From Fluctibacter halophilus (GTDB lineage: Bacteria > Pseudomonadota > Gammaproteobacteria > Enterobacterales > Alteromonadaceae), in NCBI RefSeq assembly GCF_020687825.1, contig NZ_JAJEWP010000002.1, positions 62,001 through 126,000 of the forward strand: a stretch of DNA of 64,000 nt. Reading direction: 5' to 3'. Positions within the stretch are counted from its first letter, which is position 1. Every line of letters starts with the position of its first letter. Below the pieces are notes generated by a model. That model made no database searches, was not told where the DNA came from, and worked only from the letters and a program-made list of their open reading frames with translations. Positions 62,472 through 64,000 of the stretch are shown here, one piece after another. The position numbers and the translations under genes were made by a program.

Positions 62472-64000
62472 TCAGTTTTCCTTTTCAGGTGAGGCCAGGT
62501 GGCGTTCAAGAAATGCGGCCAGCTCGCGGTAAAAAATCACCCGGTTTTCCAGTTTGGTCACGCTGTGCCCTTCATCGGCAAAGCGTAAATAGGTGACCGG
62601 AATACCTTTGGCACGCAATGATTTAACCATAGTATCAGATTCTTCGACCGGGTCACGAGGGTCATTCACACCGTGTTGATAAAACATAGGGGCAATGATG
62701 TTGTTGACCGTATTGATGGGGCTATTGGCGGCATAAAATGCTTGCCAGCGCGGTTCGCGAATATCGCCGTATTCAATACGGTCAGAGGCTTTAAGGCCTG
62801 GTGACGCATTTTGCAGTGCTTTTACCCAATCGGCGACACCGACAAATGATGCCCCTGCTTTAAAGGCCTGTGGGTAAGCCCCCATCACTGCATTGACCAT
62901 GTAGCCGCCGTAGGAACCGCCCATCGCGGCGGCGCGTTGGGCATCAACCCGACCGTCTTTTTTCAGCCAGGCCAGCGCATCCACCAGGTCTCTGACACTG
63001 TCCAGGCGTTTGGTTTGATTGTCCAGCCGTGCATAGGTCTTACCAAATCCGGTGGACCCTCGTACATTGATATCCAGCACGGCAATGCCTCTGCTGACAA
63101 GGTATTGGGTTAAGGGCTGCCAGCTCGCTTTGCTCTGGGCAGTCGGACCGCCATGGATATCTATGACCACTGGTGGGACCTCGCCTTGAGGGGTTTCAGG
63201 CAGGTACAGCAGCCCCTGGAGCATCACGCCATCTCTGGCTGGAAACTGTACAACGGTTGGAAAGACGAATTGCTCAGCGCTTAACCCCGCCAACGTCGAA
63301 GGCAGTACTAACCTGGGGGTAGGATCATTGAGGTTCAGTACATAGACGTCGCCGGGCGTGTCAGGGCCACGCAACAGGATAGCTGCACTGGCGGTGTTAC
63401 CGCAGGAAAGGCTGAGGGTGCCAGTGGGTGTGTCTATCGGGGTTGCTTGTCGGGTTTGTTGATCCTGAATATAGAGCCGGTCAATGCCCTGATCATTCTC
63501 ACGCCACATCAGAGTGCGGTCCTGTTGACACAATTGAACGTCTTCGATGTTGTGTTGCACACTGCGCACGGTTGCTGTCTGGCTGTTGGCATAGTCGTAG
63601 TAAGCCAAGGCCATCATTTCACCGTCCTGATTCGTGGTGAAATAAAAGCCCGTACCATCCGCCTGCCACTGAATATTGTTGTAGCGAGCTGCAACGTCAG
63701 GTTTGAACAGTGTCTTGAGCGTGCCATCACCTTTGTCCGTATCCAGTGCATACAGGTTATTGGCATCTTCACCCCGTACCTCGGCCACCAATAACGTTGC
63801 TGAACCCGGACGCCAACTGACCGGGTAGTAGCCAAACTCGGCTTCATAGATACGCTTGCTGCCACCTTGTTCGAGATCCAGCAAGTACAGGTCGAAATCC
63901 CGTCCATTGCGTTCAGTGGATGCATAGGCAAGGTAGCGTCCGTCGGGACTCACAGGTCCTAGTGCCCTGAAGCTGTCATTGGCCGGCAGTAAGGGTTTTT
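62472..64000 (-). CDS. S9 family prolyl oligopeptidase-like serine peptidase (5' end outside window)
   Basis: The last 509 codons of an S9C-type peptidase are present. The beta-propeller part shows PD40-like blades (SPDGRYLAYAS, SWRPGSATLLVAEV, IQWQADGTGFYFTTNQDGE). The alpha/beta-hydrolase domain has VVIDIHGGPTAQS (oxyanion), the nucleophile GGSYGGYMVNAVMGAYP, the Asp of NDPRDPVEESDTM and the His of FADEGHSVTKLEN. The frame is open to the window edge (reading KPLLPANDSFRALG upstream), so the GTG at 63951-63953 is not the true start. Acylaminoacyl- or dipeptidyl-peptidase activity fits the family. Confidence 0.92.
   Translation of the reverse strand, partial: KPLLPANDSFRALGPVSPDGRYLAYASTERNGRDFDLYLLDLEQGGSKRIYEAEFGYYPVSWRPGSATLLVAEVRGEDANNLYALDTDKGDGTLKTLFKPDVAARYNNIQWQADGTGFYFTTNQDGEMMALAYYDYANSQTATVRSVQHNIEDVQLCQQDRTLMWRENDQGIDRLYIQDQQTRQATPIDTPTGTLSLSCGNTASAAILLRGPDTPGDVYVLNLNDPTPRLVLPSTLAGLSAEQFVFPTVVQFPARDGVMLQGLLYLPETPQGEVPPVVIDIHGGPTAQSKASWQPLTQYLVSRGIAVLDINVRGSTGFGKTYARLDNQTKRLDSVRDLVDALAWLKKDGRVDAQRAAAMGGSYGGYMVNAVMGAYPQAFKAGASFVGVADWVKALQNASPGLKASDRIEYGDIREPRWQAFYAANSPINTVNNIIAPMFYQHGVNDPRDPVEESDTMVKSLRAKGIPVTYLRFADEGHSVTKLENRVIFYRELAAFLERHLASPEKEN

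Overview
The window looks like chromosomal DNA of a marine or aquatic gammaproteobacterium, most likely of the order Alteromonadales. The evidence is gene content and order: argR divergent from mdh, the rpsU-yqeY-dnaG-rpoD block opposite tsaD, a cobalamin-riboswitch btuB, an Oar-type TonB-dependent receptor, an ExeM-type extracellular nuclease and a PEP-CTERM protein. Base composition looks even by eye. I see no insertion sequence, prophage, CRISPR array, tRNA gene or rRNA gene. Genus is not decidable from reading alone.

Layout. 1-3.3 kb (minus strand): a truncated nupC-type transporter with udk, then an unknown pair made of a PhnD-like periplasmic binding protein and a two-TM membrane protein. 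3.6-8 kb: a large Oar-type TonB-dependent receptor and an exported EEP phosphodiesterase. 8-13.9 kb: argR, mdh, yigZ, ppc and fklB. 14-18.8 kb: a SulP transporter, two tandem DsbA-like oxidoreductases, a porin and a small PstS-like protein. 19-23.7 kb (minus): btuB behind a cobalamin riboswitch, then ccoG-srkA. 23.9-29.7 kb: two small proteins and a 1485-residue multidomain nuclease. 29.9-39.8 kb: eptA, a DAACS symporter, an acyl-CoA dehydrogenase, an exported Nudix protein and an RND efflux pair. 39.8-48.5 kb: rpoD-dnaG-yqeY-rpsU, tsaD, plsY, folB-folK-uppP and a HIT protein. 48.5-54.1 kb: an M49-like metallopeptidase lipoprotein, an HDOD protein, rdgC and an orphan histidine kinase. 54.3-57.3 kb: phoB-phoR and a 2OG-Fe(II) oxygenase. 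57.3-64 kb: a YbaK-like deacylase, a PEP-CTERM protein, the RNase P RNA gene, a zinc-ribbon/TPR/PDZ membrane protein, a GNAT enzyme, and an M19/S9 peptidase pair that runs off the right edge.

The strongest connecting theme is phosphorus. phoB has a near-perfect Pho box (16 of 18 bases) placed 10 bp before a -10 hexamer. A second good Pho box with the same geometry lies before the giant nuclease, which joins an endonuclease I domain, two lamin-tail domains, an OB-fold/EEP nuclease unit and dockerin-like calcium-binding repeats in one exported chain. The inference is a PhoB-controlled enzyme that degrades extracellular DNA for phosphate. Other direct regulatory reads are a PmrA-type direct repeat before eptA, a FadR-like site before the acyl-CoA dehydrogenase, the B12 riboswitch with a visible Shine-Dalgarno-sequestering hairpin, and TGACCA-type palindromes near the udk and TonB receptor promoters.
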